From Cupriavidus taiwanensis LMG 19424 (GTDB lineage Bacteria > Pseudomonadota > Gammaproteobacteria > Burkholderiales > Burkholderiaceae), in NCBI RefSeq assembly GCF_000069785.1, contig NC_010528.1, forward strand, positions 620,001-684,000: a stretch of 64,000 bases of DNA. The letters run 5' to 3'. Numbering within the stretch: the stretch's first letter is position 1; every line of letters begins with the position of its first letter. Positions 1 to 9,116 of this stretch are shown one piece after another. A program made the position numbers and the translations under genes. The notes beneath the pieces are model-generated. The model was not told the DNA's origin. It saw only the letters and a program-made list of their open reading frames with translations, and made no database searches.

Positions 1-478
1 ATCGCTGGAACAGGTGATACGGACTCCTGCGCCGGTGCGGAGCACGGCGAGCTTCCATACCGATGTGGTCCAGGCCGCCTTCGTGCAGCTGCAGCTGCGC
101 CAGGCCTTGCAGCGACACACCGGCGCAACCCACGCCGCCGCCTGGCTGCGCGCGGATGGCCATGTCTCGATGGTGCGCGAGGACGTGGGCCGCCACAACG
201 CGCTGGACAAGCTGGCCGGTGCGCTTGCCCGCAGCGGCGAAGACATCGCCGGCGGCGCGGTGCTGGTCACCAGCCGCGCCAGCTATGAGATGGTCCTGAA
301 GGCCGCCGCCATCGGCGCCGGCGTGCTGGCGGCGGTGTCCGCCCCCACCGCGCTGGCGGTGCGCCTGGCCGAACAGGCCGGCATCACCCTGGCCGGCTTC
401 GTGCGCCCCGGCGCGCACGTGGTCTACGCCCACCCCCAACGACTGCAGCACGGCAGCACCCACGAGACCCCGGCATGA
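1..478 (+). CDS. fdhD: FdhD C-terminal part (formate dehydrogenase sulfurtransferase), cut by window start
   Basis: The frame is open from the window edge, beginning with residues SLEQ, so the true start lies upstream. The segment carries the conserved FdhD C-terminal motif VREDVGRHNALDKL and then VLVTSRASYEMVLKAA, a typical FdhD signature. FdhD passes sulfur from IscS to the molybdenum (bis-MGD) cofactor and is needed for active formate dehydrogenase; its CxxC motif should sit just before this window. It overlaps fdsD by 4 bases (ATGA). In the soluble NAD-dependent formate dehydrogenase operon of Cupriavidus the equivalent gene is called fdsC. The family call is firm; only about 159 codons are visible. 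Confidence 0.93.
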   Translation, partial: SLEQVIRTPAPVRSTASFHTDVVQAAFVQLQLRQALQRHTGATHAAAWLRADGHVSMVREDVGRHNALDKLAGALARSGEDIAGGAVLVTSRASYEMVLKAAAIGAGVLAAVSAPTALAVRLAEQAGITLAGFVRPGAHVVYAHPQRLQHGSTHETPA

Positions 479-699
479 AGATCGACAACCTCATCACCAT
501 GGCCAACCAGATCGGCAGCTTCTTCGAAGCCATGCCCGATCGCGAGGAAGCCGTTTCGGATATCGCCGGGCATATCAAGCGCTTCTGGGAACCGCGCATG
601 CGCCGGGCCTTGCTGGGGCATGTCGACGCCGAGGCCGGCAGCGGGCTGCTGGAGATCGTGCAGGAGGCGCTGGGCAGGCATCGGGCCATGCTGGAGTAG
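475..699 (+). CDS. fdsD: NAD-dependent formate dehydrogenase delta subunit
   Basis: A 74-residue protein whose ATG overlaps the fdhD stop. It begins MKIDNLITMANQIGSFFEAM and contains HIKRFWEPRMRRAL, the conserved core of FdsD. FdsD is a small accessory subunit of the soluble molybdenum formate dehydrogenase (FdsGBA plus FdsD), which oxidises formate to CO2 and reduces NAD. Its length is normal for the family. The translational coupling to fdhD and the expected order (fdsG-B-A-C-D) make this the last gene of the operon. The next gene, tssA, converges on it with only a 16-base gap, and no clear terminator hairpin is visible between them. Confidence 0.92.
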   Translation: MKIDNLITMANQIGSFFEAMPDREEAVSDIAGHIKRFWEPRMRRALLGHVDAEAGSGLLEIVQEALGRHRAMLE

Positions 700-715
700 C
701 GGGCGCCGGTCCTCG

Positions 716-1777
716 CTATATGTCCTGCGACCAGCGCGCCACCAGCTCGGCGGGAATCGCCTGGAACACCTCATCGAAGCGCTTGCCGGCCAGCCGTTCG
801 GCCTGCCTGAGCAGCAGTGACACCGGACTGCTGGGCTCGTGGCGCTCGAACCAGTCACGCGCGCCGCGGATGCCGGCCAGCGCGGCATCGCGATCTTCCG
901 GCTTGTCCGGGTGCACGGCGGCTGCGCTGGCACAAGGACTGCCGGCCGCACCCTTATCGGAAGGGCAATCGGCAGACACGCAGGCTCGTGCCGCCGCTGC
1001 TGCCGCAGCGGCAGGCGGTGCCGGCGCGGTCGCGACCGAGGTGGTCAGCATGCCAAGCAGCTTTAGCAACGGGCTCAAGTCAGGACCGTTCTCCCGCAGA
1101 TTGGCTTTGGCCCAGCGGTCGATAGCCGCTGCATGACCAGCGGCCTGATCCAGGGCCGCGAGGGCAGGGCTGTTCTGCTGGCGCAGCGCCTGCAGCTGCA
1201 GCCGTACCGATTCCGGTGCCAGGGCGTCGGCGGGCCGCGGCATGCCGAGCGAGCGCTCGACATCCCGGATCTGCAGCCGAAGCGCCGCGTTGCCGGTGAT
1301 GACGAGTTCGCGAATGTCCCGCATCAGCCCTTCCGGATCCGTCAGCGCTGCCAGCGCATTGGCGCGCATCGCGGGATCGGCCTCGCCATCGACGAGCAAC
1401 TGCGGATGGATTTCATCCGGCCATTTCGCCAGCATGCACGCCAGGGTCGCGAGTCCGTCGCGCAGGCCGCTTGCCATGCCCGGCCGGGTACGGCAGCGCA
1501 GCCACAGCACCAGGATGCGGATGTCGCGCGTGCGCAGCAGCAGGCGCCGGCAGTCGCGTTCCAGATCCGCCCAGTTGACGGCTTCGGGCTCGCTGACGAA
1601 GTTGCCGTACTGCGCCTCCGCCTTTGGCGCCGCCCTGGCCATCAGCAGGACGAACTCGGGGTCGTATTCCAGGTCGTCACCGCATGGCTTCTCGCGTGCG
1701 ACCGGCTCCAGTAGTTCGGGGAAGGCCAGGTCGGGGCCTGGCATCGAGGCGGGCTTGGCTCTGGTGTTTCTGGTCAT
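716..1777 (-). CDS. tssA: T6SS protein TssA (ImpA N-terminal domain)
   Basis: A 353-residue protein with an ImpA-type N-terminal domain (PVAREKPCGDDLEYDPEF at about 22-39, followed by a helical region), an alanine/proline-rich linker (about residues 258-274) and a short C-terminal region ending LAGKRFDEVFQAIPAELVAR. TssA proteins organise tail-tube and sheath assembly from the baseplate. The ATG at 1777 overlaps the tssG stop by 4 bases, which fixes the start and implies translational coupling. It is the last gene of the leftward T6SS arm. The C-terminal part is short, so which TssA subclass it belongs to is uncertain. Confidence 0.9.
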   Translation of the reverse strand: MTRNTRAKPASMPGPDLAFPELLEPVAREKPCGDDLEYDPEFVLLMARAAPKAEAQYGNFVSEPEAVNWADLERDCRRLLLRTRDIRILVLWLRCRTRPGMASGLRDGLATLACMLAKWPDEIHPQLLVDGEADPAMRANALAALTDPEGLMRDIRELVITGNAALRLQIRDVERSLGMPRPADALAPESVRLQLQALRQQNSPALAALDQAAGHAAAIDRWAKANLRENGPDLSPLLKLLGMLTTSVATAPAPPAAAAAAAARACVSADCPSDKGAAGSPCASAAAVHPDKPEDRDAALAGIRGARDWFERHEPSSPVSLLLRQAERLAGKRFDEVFQAIPAELVARWSQDI

Positions 1778-2814
1778 CGTGTTGCGTAGTGTTCGGGCTC
1801 GAATACCATCCCGGTGATGGCGCGGTCGCGATCCGGTTCGCCCAGCCACGTGGACCAGCCAAGGCGCTCCTGCGAGCCCAGCACCGCGGGGGGCGCCGCG
1901 TCCGGCATTACCTGCAGCTCGGCGTCCCAGACGAACTCGAAACCAACGAAGGCGCGCACCCATTCGATGAGCGTCGGAAGATCCCTGCCGTCGGGCGTAA
2001 AGTTCAGGTACTGTTGCAGCCCGAGCGGCCCGATTACCAGGCGGAACTTGTGCTGGCGGTCCGGCACCATTTCGCCCAGCATGGCGCCCAGTCCCATCAC
2101 GCCTGCGGTGCCCGCGTGCCCCAGGCGGCAGTGCTCGGCCGGATCGACGGCGATCCAGTGCAATACGTACTCTTCAAGCCTGACCGGCACCCCGAAAAAG
2201 TGGGAGAGCGTGGCCGCAATGCCGTCGGGGTTGCGCGCTTCGCGCACGTGGTGTGCGCTCGCAGCGAGCCGGGCGTGAGGGGGCAGCGCGCTGTGCGCGA
2301 TGTCTTCGGTTTCATTGCCCGCCAGCCAGCCGATATAGCGGGAGAACACCTCATCGTCGCGCCGGTCGAGGCCAGCGGCGGCCTGCGCGCCTGCCCATGC
2401 CCGATAGAACTGAATGAAGGCGCGATGGTGAAACAGGTCAAGAAAGTCTGCGGTGGCACTGTCCCGGTGGGCCTCGCTGCGCTCGCGTACGATTTCCGTC
2501 AGGTGGATCGGCAGCGGCCCGTTGGGCCCCAGCATGCCCAGGCCAAACAACTGCACCTGGAACCGCCCGGACACCATCTCCATGCGTGCGATCTCGCGAG
2601 GCGCGAAGGTGAGCGCGGCCTGCTGGCCAGCCCGGAAGGGCTCGTCGCGTGGCAGGCTGGCCAGGCCGATCGGGGGCAATGCGGGGTGCGTGGCGGACAG
2701 ATGTCGCAGGAGCCCCAGAAAGCTCAGCTTCCAGGGTGCCTGGCCGGCATAGTGTCCCGGTGCGGCGGTCGTCACGGGCCCGGGCGGCGCATCGTCGCGG
2801 TTGTTCTCAAACAT
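1774..2814 (-). CDS. tssG: T6SS baseplate protein TssG (ImpH/VasB)
   Basis: A 346-residue TssG. Recognisable elements are the N-terminal WKLSFLGLLRHLSATHP with its following proline-rich stretch, LFGLGMLGPNGPLPIHLTE (about 100-118), the DFLDLFHHRAFIQFYRAW block (about 132-149), and PLGLQQYLNFTPDG near the C-terminus. TssG joins TssE, TssF and TssK in the cytoplasmic baseplate wedge. The ATG at 2814 lies 2 bases after the tssF stop, and the stop overlaps tssA. Both the spacing and the gene order (E-F-G-A) are standard, and the length is close to normal for the family. Confidence 0.95.
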   Translation of the reverse strand: MFENNRDDAPPGPVTTAAPGHYAGQAPWKLSFLGLLRHLSATHPALPPIGLASLPRDEPFRAGQQAALTFAPREIARMEMVSGRFQVQLFGLGMLGPNGPLPIHLTEIVRERSEAHRDSATADFLDLFHHRAFIQFYRAWAGAQAAAGLDRRDDEVFSRYIGWLAGNETEDIAHSALPPHARLAASAHHVREARNPDGIAATLSHFFGVPVRLEEYVLHWIAVDPAEHCRLGHAGTAGVMGLGAMLGEMVPDRQHKFRLVIGPLGLQQYLNFTPDGRDLPTLIEWVRAFVGFEFVWDAELQVMPDAAPPAVLGSQERLGWSTWLGEPDRDRAITGMVFEPEHYATR

Positions 2815-2816
2815 GG

Positions 2817-4697
2817 CTACACGGCGCCGCGGCCGCCCATGCGCACGGGCCAACGATGCACCAGGCCGCGTTGCATGGAGTGCAGTTCGGTTTGGGTGAA
2901 GACATTGACCGAGACGTGGCGCGCCAGCCAATGCTCCAGCACTACGCCGAACAGGTACGGGCTGATGCCGGAGAAGCCGCCTTCGTCCACGGTGAGCTGG
3001 CACTGGATACCGCGGCCATAGATCAACGGGCCATTGCCGGGTAGCCGACGCATGACCGGCTTCACGTTCGCGCCGATCAGGCTCCGAATCTGCCCCTGGT
3101 GCGTGAGATCGTCGTTCGCTACGAACAGCCGCAGCATGTCGCGCAGGCCTTGGCCGCCCGAGCGGTGCTCCAGGTCGGTCAGGGACAAGTAGTTGAAGCC
3201 CAGCAACCGTATCAGGCGCCAGGCCATTTCGCCGTCGGCGTACGGTGGCCGGGGTGCCGACGGCGGCCGGATCAGACCGATGCCGTCCACGGGGATGGAA
3301 GCCGCCGGGGTCAGGTCGTGCCGGCCATTGCGCGGTACCAGATTGGGCAAGTCGCGATTGGTGACCAGCGACTCCACCGAAAGATAGCGCAAGGCATCCG
3401 GGTAAGGCGCCTCATGCTGGTCCACCAGGGATACGAACAGCTCGGTGCCGACGTATGCCGTGCGCGTGCCGTACTTGCGTGCCTGCTCAGAGATCAGCCG
3501 ACGCTCGCGCCGCACGGAAAAGTACCGGCCGTGATTGCCCTCGTCACTGTTCAGCGTGGCAAAGAGCGGCTGGAAGTCCAGGCCGGCACTGTGCTGGGAC
3601 TTCTGGCCCGAAAGCTGCCTGACGGCATAGATTTCGTAGTCCAGCGGATGCTGGCGGTCGGCAACCAGATGAAATTCGGCGCGCCCCGGCGTGACCTCGA
3701 TGCGATCGGTGCGCTTCGGAAACAGATTGACCACCGGTGTGCAATACAGCGCGAATTGGTCGCGGTCGACCTTGCTGGTCAGATCCCCGGGCGGCTTCGA
3801 CAGCAGCACGACGATCTCGGCTTCCTTGCCGCGGATCCGGCTCAGGCCCTCAGCAAGCTGGTTGAGGCCGAAGAAATAGAAGCGTTGCGGGCAAGCGAAG
3901 TACTCATGCAACAGGTTGTGCCCGTGGAAGCTGTTCCACTGCAAGGGCAGCGCGCCTTCGCCCGGTCCCATTCCCACGTAACTGACAGCATCCTGCGTCA
4001 CCGCGCAGGGGCGCTCGCTCATGGTCCCGGGCTCGCCGATCAGCGTCGCCACACCGGCGCTGTGCAACAGTTCGAACAGTTGTGAGGCGATCAGGTCGTC
4101 GCCGCGCAGATAGACCGGCAGGTGGTCCAGGCCGGGCAGTTGATCGAAGGTGGCGTCTCGCGTACAGCGCAGGCGCAAGCGCAGGGCACCCTGGACTGTC
4201 ACATGGGCGGGCACATAGCGCTCCGGACCCCGTACATCGGGCGGAATGCCGGTGAGCCGCGCTTCGGTGATCTCAAGCGGCCACAGTATCAACGGCTGCG
4301 TGGTCCTGAACTGGCAGGCCGTCTTCTCTCCAGGCGCCGCCGCCGCGTTGACCTCCGTGCCGCGCGGAACCTCCACGCCATGGGCAAAATCGCCTTCGCC
4401 GCGGCTGGGATGGAATTGCGCGACCGCAATCGATGGCGTCGGCGCCACATAGTTGGGGTAGATCACCTCCAGCAGACGCTGCGTGAAGCGCGGGAACTCT
4501 GCGTCAAGCTTGATCTCGGTCCGCGCCGACAGGAAGCAGAATGCCTCGATCAGGCGCTCCACGTAGGGGTCGGCCACCTCGATGCCCTGCATGCCCAGCC
4601 GTCTTGCGACCTTCGGGTGCTGTCTGGCGAATTCACCGGCCAGCTCGCGCATGTAGACGAGCTCGCGGTTGTAGTAATCGAGCAGTTGCGGATCCAT
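2817..4697 (-). CDS. tssF: T6SS baseplate protein TssF (ImpG/VasA)
   Basis: A 626-residue TssF starting MDPQLLDYYNRELVYMRELA, the classical N-terminus, followed by FCFLSARTEIKLDAEFPRFT. Later motifs such as NSFHGHNLLHEYFACPQRF (about 262-280) and GFNYLSLTDLEHR support the call. TssF is the largest wedge subunit of the T6SS baseplate. An in-frame ATG 30 bases upstream (4727) would give a start overlapping tssE. The 4697 start is preferred because it matches the family N-terminus and leaves a 4-base gap after tssE, although neither start has a strong ribosome-binding site. Confidence 0.95.
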   Translation of the reverse strand: MDPQLLDYYNRELVYMRELAGEFARQHPKVARRLGMQGIEVADPYVERLIEAFCFLSARTEIKLDAEFPRFTQRLLEVIYPNYVAPTPSIAVAQFHPSRGEGDFAHGVEVPRGTEVNAAAAPGEKTACQFRTTQPLILWPLEITEARLTGIPPDVRGPERYVPAHVTVQGALRLRLRCTRDATFDQLPGLDHLPVYLRGDDLIASQLFELLHSAGVATLIGEPGTMSERPCAVTQDAVSYVGMGPGEGALPLQWNSFHGHNLLHEYFACPQRFYFFGLNQLAEGLSRIRGKEAEIVVLLSKPPGDLTSKVDRDQFALYCTPVVNLFPKRTDRIEVTPGRAEFHLVADRQHPLDYEIYAVRQLSGQKSQHSAGLDFQPLFATLNSDEGNHGRYFSVRRERRLISEQARKYGTRTAYVGTELFVSLVDQHEAPYPDALRYLSVESLVTNRDLPNLVPRNGRHDLTPAASIPVDGIGLIRPPSAPRPPYADGEMAWRLIRLLGFNYLSLTDLEHRSGGQGLRDMLRLFVANDDLTHQGQIRSLIGANVKPVMRRLPGNGPLIYGRGIQCQLTVDEGGFSGISPYLFGVVLEHWLARHVSVNVFTQTELHSMQRGLVHRWPVRMGGRGAV

Positions 4698-4701
4698 GGC
4701 G

Positions 4702-5223
4702 TCAGCTGGCGTGGATAGATTGGACACTCATCCGGCTGGTCTCCAGGTCGAGCGAGCTTTGGGCAGTGAACGCCATCGGATACGGGTTCATATGGATCAG
4801 GCCTTTGATCTCGAACACCAGGGTGTTGTAGCGTCGTGGCGCATCTTCTTTCAGGAGCGGCTTCACTTCCAGCGAGCCGGGGATGAGCCGGGGTTCGAAA
4901 TCCAGGATTGCACGCCTGACGATGGTGACGATATCGCTCCACTTGTGTTCGGCCAGATAACTGCCGGCGACCGGAGACACGCCGTAGTTGATGGTCGATG
5001 CGGCAGCAGCGGGATAACGCTTGCGATCGATTTCATCCTCGCGATTGGTGGTGTTGAGCAGATAGGTGAGATCGCGCTGGATGATCTCGCGCATCTGGGC
5101 GCGCGTGACGGTGTACTCGTCGGCGCTTTCCGTCTGGCGCCGGGGCGCGTCGTCGCGCAGCCGGTCCAGCAGCGTCGGCAGCAGTTGCGAATGCGGGCGG
5201 CGCGGCGGGCGGTGTTCAGCCAT
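4702..5223 (-). CDS. tssE: T6SS baseplate protein TssE (gp25-like)
   Basis: A 173-residue protein of the gp25/lysozyme-like baseplate family. It shows the arginine-rich LLPTLLDRLRDD motif near residues 15-26, the block INYGVSPVAGSY in the middle and the C-terminal VFEIKGLIHMNPYPMAF. TssE forms part of the baseplate and contacts the sheath. The length is in the normal range for TssE. The ATG at 5223 lies inside the end of the upstream tagK-like gene (8-base overlap), so the two are probably coupled. Confidence 0.93.
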   Translation of the reverse strand: MAEHRPPRRPHSQLLPTLLDRLRDDAPRRQTESADEYTVTRAQMREIIQRDLTYLLNTTNREDEIDRKRYPAAAASTINYGVSPVAGSYLAEHKWSDIVTIVRRAILDFEPRLIPGSLEVKPLLKEDAPRRYNTLVFEIKGLIHMNPYPMAFTAQSSLDLETSRMSVQSIHAS

Positions 5224-5974
5224 GCTGCGCGCCGACGGTGAGCGGGGCGGCATCCGGCATGGCGGCGTCCTTTGCATCGGTCCACCGGGTCTCGCCGCAA
5301 GGGCGGATGCCGTCATGCTGGGGTGCTGTAGCGGGAGCGGGGCGGTAGGCGCTGTCCATCGAGACCAGGTGGTGCTCGCGGCGGGTAAGCGTTGCCGTGA
5401 CACCACGGCGACGTGCGGGAGCCATCTCGCCAGCGAACAGCCACAGTACGTCGGGTACAGCCGGCATTGATAAGAACTCGTGAGCTTCAGGGGTTGTGCC
5501 GGCGCCGGCCATGAAATCCGTGTGGCCAGTCGCGGCCAGCATGTCCATCAGGCTATCGCCATGGTCCGCTTCGCGCGCCAGCGTTTGCACCGGCCTTGCG
5601 TCACCTTCGGCCAGCAACGGCACCGGACCTGCCCGTGGCGCAGCGAAACCGGCGTGCGCGCTGACGTAGTTGGGATCCCGCAGCGCCGCTTCGGCCTCCT
5701 GCCTGAGCTGGTCGAGCACGTCGGCTGGGTCAGCGGCAACTACGTCCGAAACCGCGCTGCCGCCGGCTGGCTTTACCAGCGCGTAGGGATCGGCCGCAGC
5801 TGGCTGCGTCGCGCCGGGTACATCCGAAGGGCCGGGCGGAGTGCTATCACCGCCGGGCCGTGCGTTGACGGCATCGATGTCTGTCGTACGGTTCTGCCAG
5901 TTGATCATCGCCCAGTCACGTGAGGGTATTCGCTGTGGAAAGCGTCCGATCATAATCCGGAATTCACGCATCAT
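5216..5974 (-). CDS. tagK: T6SS-associated TagK-like protein
   Basis: A protein of about 252 residues, first gene of the leftward T6SS arm. The C-terminal half contains DSLMDMLAATGHTDF, VPDVLWLFAGEMAPARRR and LTRREHHLVSMDSAYRP, which I recognise from memory as the TagK domain found beside tssE in Burkholderia and Ralstonia T6SS loci. The N-terminal 100 residues are proline/alanine-rich and low in complexity. Its biochemical role is not established. The start is uncertain: ATG codons lie at 5974, 5971, 5953 and about 5908, and none has a good ribosome site. It overlaps tssE by 8 bases. Confidence 0.6.
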   Translation of the reverse strand: MMREFRIMIGRFPQRIPSRDWAMINWQNRTTDIDAVNARPGGDSTPPGPSDVPGATQPAAADPYALVKPAGGSAVSDVVAADPADVLDQLRQEAEAALRDPNYVSAHAGFAAPRAGPVPLLAEGDARPVQTLAREADHGDSLMDMLAATGHTDFMAGAGTTPEAHEFLSMPAVPDVLWLFAGEMAPARRRGVTATLTRREHHLVSMDSAYRPAPATAPQHDGIRPCGETRWTDAKDAAMPDAAPLTVGAQHG

Positions 5975-6361
5975 GACATTCAAAATTAAGCGGAATTTTC
6001 CTATTAAGAATCCTTTAAATCTAGATTAAAAATGGATGATGAGGGTTTAAGGATTTCCTTATAGACGGCTCTCTTTGAAAAGAGGCATGCAGATATGAAA
6101 TGTCAAAAATCGTAATATTTACTGCGGCCACGGGGTTAAGTCATTGTCGGCGTCCGCAAGCCGTGTTAATCGCGCGACCGATGTATAAGCGCATTAAAAT
6201 CAAAGAGTTATAACTTCTTCTCGGATCCGGCTGAGCGACTGGGAATCCTGGTGACGGGTTTGCCTGGCGTATGGTTTTGGACATATCCTAAAAATACCAA
6301 TAAAAATTTCCGCGCAACGGCGGTTCTCTCATTCACGGGAATCGCCAGGAAAAGGCAACGA
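5975..6361. promoter_or_regulatory. AT-rich divergent promoter region between the two T6SS arms
   Basis: These 387 bases separate the two divergent T6SS transcription units and are strikingly AT-rich compared with the GC-rich flanking genes, with runs such as TTAAGCGGAATTTTCC and AAATCTAGATTAAAAATGG. A plausible sigma-70 candidate towards clpV is TTGGAC at 6277 with TAAAAA 18 bases downstream. This is weak and inferred only from spacing. No clear sigma-54 element was found. The clpV ribosome site (AGGAAAAGG, 6347-6355) lies at the right edge. AT-rich islands of this kind are often bound by H-NS-like silencers (MvaT/Bv3F in relatives); that is inference. Confidence 0.6.
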
Positions 6362-9100
6362 ATGGATATCTCGCGCCAAGCGTTATTCGGCCGGCTCAAT
6401 CTCACGCTGTTCAAGGCAATCGAAAGTGCGACGGCGTTTTGCAAGCTTCGCGGCAACCCTTACGTGGAGCTTGTGCATTGGCTCCACCAGCTGCTGCAGG
6501 CCCCGGATGGCGACCTGCAGCGGATGCTGCGCCATGCCGGCGCCGACCTGTCCGTGCTGGACGCCGACCTGACCCGCGCACTGGCCGCGTTGCCTGCCGG
6601 CGCCACCTCGATCAGCGACTTCTCGTTCCAGCTCGAGTCGGCGATCGAGCGGGCCTGGGTCTATGCGACGCTGGCTTTTTCCGATGACCGCGTCCGCGGC
6701 GCCTACCTGCTCGCTGCGCTGCTGAAGACACCGGAGTTGCGCCGTACGGTGCTGGGCATCTCAAGCCAGTTCGCGAAACTGCGGCCCGATGACCTGGTGG
6801 AAATGGCACCGGCGCTCATCGCGCAATCGCCCGAAAGCCGTGAAGCGGCCTATGACGGCAGCGGCCTGGTACCCGCCACACCGGGTGAAGCCAGTGGCGC
6901 GATGGCATCTGCCAGTGCCGGCAAGTCTGCCCTCGGCAGGTACTGTCGCGACCTGACCGAGGCGGCGCGCGCGGGCCGGCTGGATCCGGTGATCGGCCGT
7001 GAGCATGAGATCCGCACCATGACGGACATCCTGCTGCGCCGCCGTCAGAACAACCCGCTTCTGACCGGCGAAGCAGGTGTCGGCAAGACCGCCGTCATCG
7101 AGGGGCTGGCACTGGCCGTTGCCGCGGGTGAGGTGCCACCCAGCCTGAAGGACGTCAGGCTGCTGAGCCTCGACGTGGGTGCGCTGCTGGCGGGCGCCAG
7201 CATGAAGGGCGAGTTCGAGGCGCGCTTGAAGGGCGTGCTCGAGGAAGCAGCCAAATCCCCGGCGCCCGTGATCCTGTTCGTCGATGAAGTCCACACGCTG
7301 GTTGGCGCCGGTGGCCAGGCCGGCACCGGCGATGCCGCCAACCTGCTCAAACCGGCGCTGGCGCGTGGGGTACTGCGCACGATCGGCGCCACCACCTGGA
7401 GCGAATACAAGCGCCACATCGAGAAGGACCCGGCGCTTACCCGCCGCTTCCAGGTCCTGCAGGTCATGGAACCGGACGAAGCCAGGGCGGTCGCCATGGT
7501 GCGGGGTCTGGTCCGGACGTTCGAGGCGCATCACGGGGTACTGATCCGCGACGAGGCGGTGCGCGCCGCCGTCAGGCTGTCGCATCGCTTTATCCCGTCG
7601 CGGCAGTTGCCCGACAAGGCGATCAGCCTGCTTGACACCGCCTGTGCACGCGTCGGCCTGTCATTGCACGCACCGCCGGCAGAAGTCGAACATCTGCGCC
7701 ATGAACTCGCCGCGGCCGACGCCGAATCCACGCTATTGGCGCGCGAATCCGGCCTGGGCCGGCCGGACGCTGCGCGTATCGGGCTGGCGCGAGCCCGGCG
7801 GGAACAGCTCGAAGCCGACCTGGCTTTGGCCACGGCGCGATGGGAGCGGGTGCGCGGTCTGGCGAACGACCTGGTCACCCGCCGGCACGCACTGGTGCAG
7901 TCCGCGCCGGATGCATCGCCGCTCGCGGCACCGGCGCAACGAATCCTGGCTGAGCTCGAGGGCCAGCTTCATGCCGCGCAAGCGGATGCGCCGCTTGTGT
8001 ACACGGAAGTGGATGAACGCGTGGTCGCCGCCATCGTCGCCGACTGGACGGGTATCCCCGTTGGGCGCATGGTCGCGGACGAGGTGACGACCGTGATGCA
8101 GTTGCCGCAGATACTTGGCGAACGCGTGATCGGGCAAGGCCATGCGCTGAGCCAGATCGGGGAGCGCGTTACGACCGCTCGCGCACAACTGGCCGACCCC
8201 GGCAAGCCCGTCGGGGTCTTCCTGCTGGCAGGCCCGTCGGGAGTTGGCAAGACCGAAACGGCGCTGGCGTTGGCCGACGCCCTCTACGGCGGTGAGCAGA
8301 ACCTCATCGCCATCAACCTCTCGGAATTCCAGGAGCCGCACACCGTCTCGACGCTCAAGGGCGCGCCCCCGGGTTATGTCGGCTACGGCGAAGGGGGCGT
8401 ACTGACCGAAGCGGTGCGCCGCCGGCCCTACAGCGTCGTGTTGCTCGACGAGGTCGAGAAGGCTCATGCCGATATCCACGAAGTCTTCTACCAGGTCTTC
8501 GACAAGGGCTACATGGAGGATGGCGAGGGGCGCCATATCGACTTCAGAAACACCATCCTGCTGCTTACCACCAATGCCGGTTCCGAACTGCTGGCGCACC
8601 TCTGTGAAGACCCGGCGCTGATGCCTGAGCCAGCCGCGCTGCGCGACGCACTGATGCCCGAGCTGCGCAAGGTGTTCCCGGCGGCGTTCCTTGGGCGGCT
8701 GGTAGTCGTGCCATATCTGCCGCTGACGGCCGACAACCTCGGCCGCATCGTGCGCCTGCATCTCGATCGCGTGGTGGCGCGCATGCAGCATCAGCACGGC
8801 ATTGTGCTGACTTACGACGAACCGGTAGTCGAGTTCATCGTGGCGCGCTGCCCGGTCGGCGAGACCGGCGCCCGGCAGCTGATCGGCTTCATTGAGCAGG
8901 TCATCCAGCCGCAACTGGCGCGCCTGTGGCTGTTGGCCCTGTCCGAGAAGCGCGAGCTCGCGGCCATCGGGATCCGCGTTGCCGACCGCGCGCCTGCCGG
9001 GCTTGCCTACCACACCGAATACCGCGCTGGCCTTGATGCCGTTGTGCCGGAGTGTCCCGAGGCCCGGATCGGCTTGATGCCGACCGGCATGTCCATGTAA
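6362..9100 (+). CDS. clpV: T6SS sheath-disassembly ATPase ClpV (TssH)
   Basis: A 912-residue ClpB/Hsp100-type AAA+ protein. It begins MDISRQALFGRLN, typical of ClpV, and has an N-terminal Clp repeat domain, a first Walker A (GEAGVGKT, about residue 236) with Walker B ILFVDEVHT, a middle region, and a second Walker A (GPSGVGKT, about residue 623) with Walker B VVLLDEVEKAH. ClpV extracts and recycles the contracted TssB/TssC sheath. ATG at 6362 is chosen because AGGAAAAGG precedes it; the frame extends 37 codons further upstream without a better start. It opens the rightward T6SS arm. Confidence 0.96.
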   Translation: MDISRQALFGRLNLTLFKAIESATAFCKLRGNPYVELVHWLHQLLQAPDGDLQRMLRHAGADLSVLDADLTRALAALPAGATSISDFSFQLESAIERAWVYATLAFSDDRVRGAYLLAALLKTPELRRTVLGISSQFAKLRPDDLVEMAPALIAQSPESREAAYDGSGLVPATPGEASGAMASASAGKSALGRYCRDLTEAARAGRLDPVIGREHEIRTMTDILLRRRQNNPLLTGEAGVGKTAVIEGLALAVAAGEVPPSLKDVRLLSLDVGALLAGASMKGEFEARLKGVLEEAAKSPAPVILFVDEVHTLVGAGGQAGTGDAANLLKPALARGVLRTIGATTWSEYKRHIEKDPALTRRFQVLQVMEPDEARAVAMVRGLVRTFEAHHGVLIRDEAVRAAVRLSHRFIPSRQLPDKAISLLDTACARVGLSLHAPPAEVEHLRHELAAADAESTLLARESGLGRPDAARIGLARARREQLEADLALATARWERVRGLANDLVTRRHALVQSAPDASPLAAPAQRILAELEGQLHAAQADAPLVYTEVDERVVAAIVADWTGIPVGRMVADEVTTVMQLPQILGERVIGQGHALSQIGERVTTARAQLADPGKPVGVFLLAGPSGVGKTETALALADALYGGEQNLIAINLSEFQEPHTVSTLKGAPPGYVGYGEGGVLTEAVRRRPYSVVLLDEVEKAHADIHEVFYQVFDKGYMEDGEGRHIDFRNTILLLTTNAGSELLAHLCEDPALMPEPAALRDALMPELRKVFPAAFLGRLVVVPYLPLTADNLGRIVRLHLDRVVARMQHQHGIVLTYDEPVVEFIVARCPVGETGARQLIGFIEQVIQPQLARLWLLALSEKRELAAIGIRVADRAPAGLAYHTEYRAGLDAVVPECPEARIGLMPTGMSM

Positions 9101-9116
9101 CCCGCAGGGGAGATCC

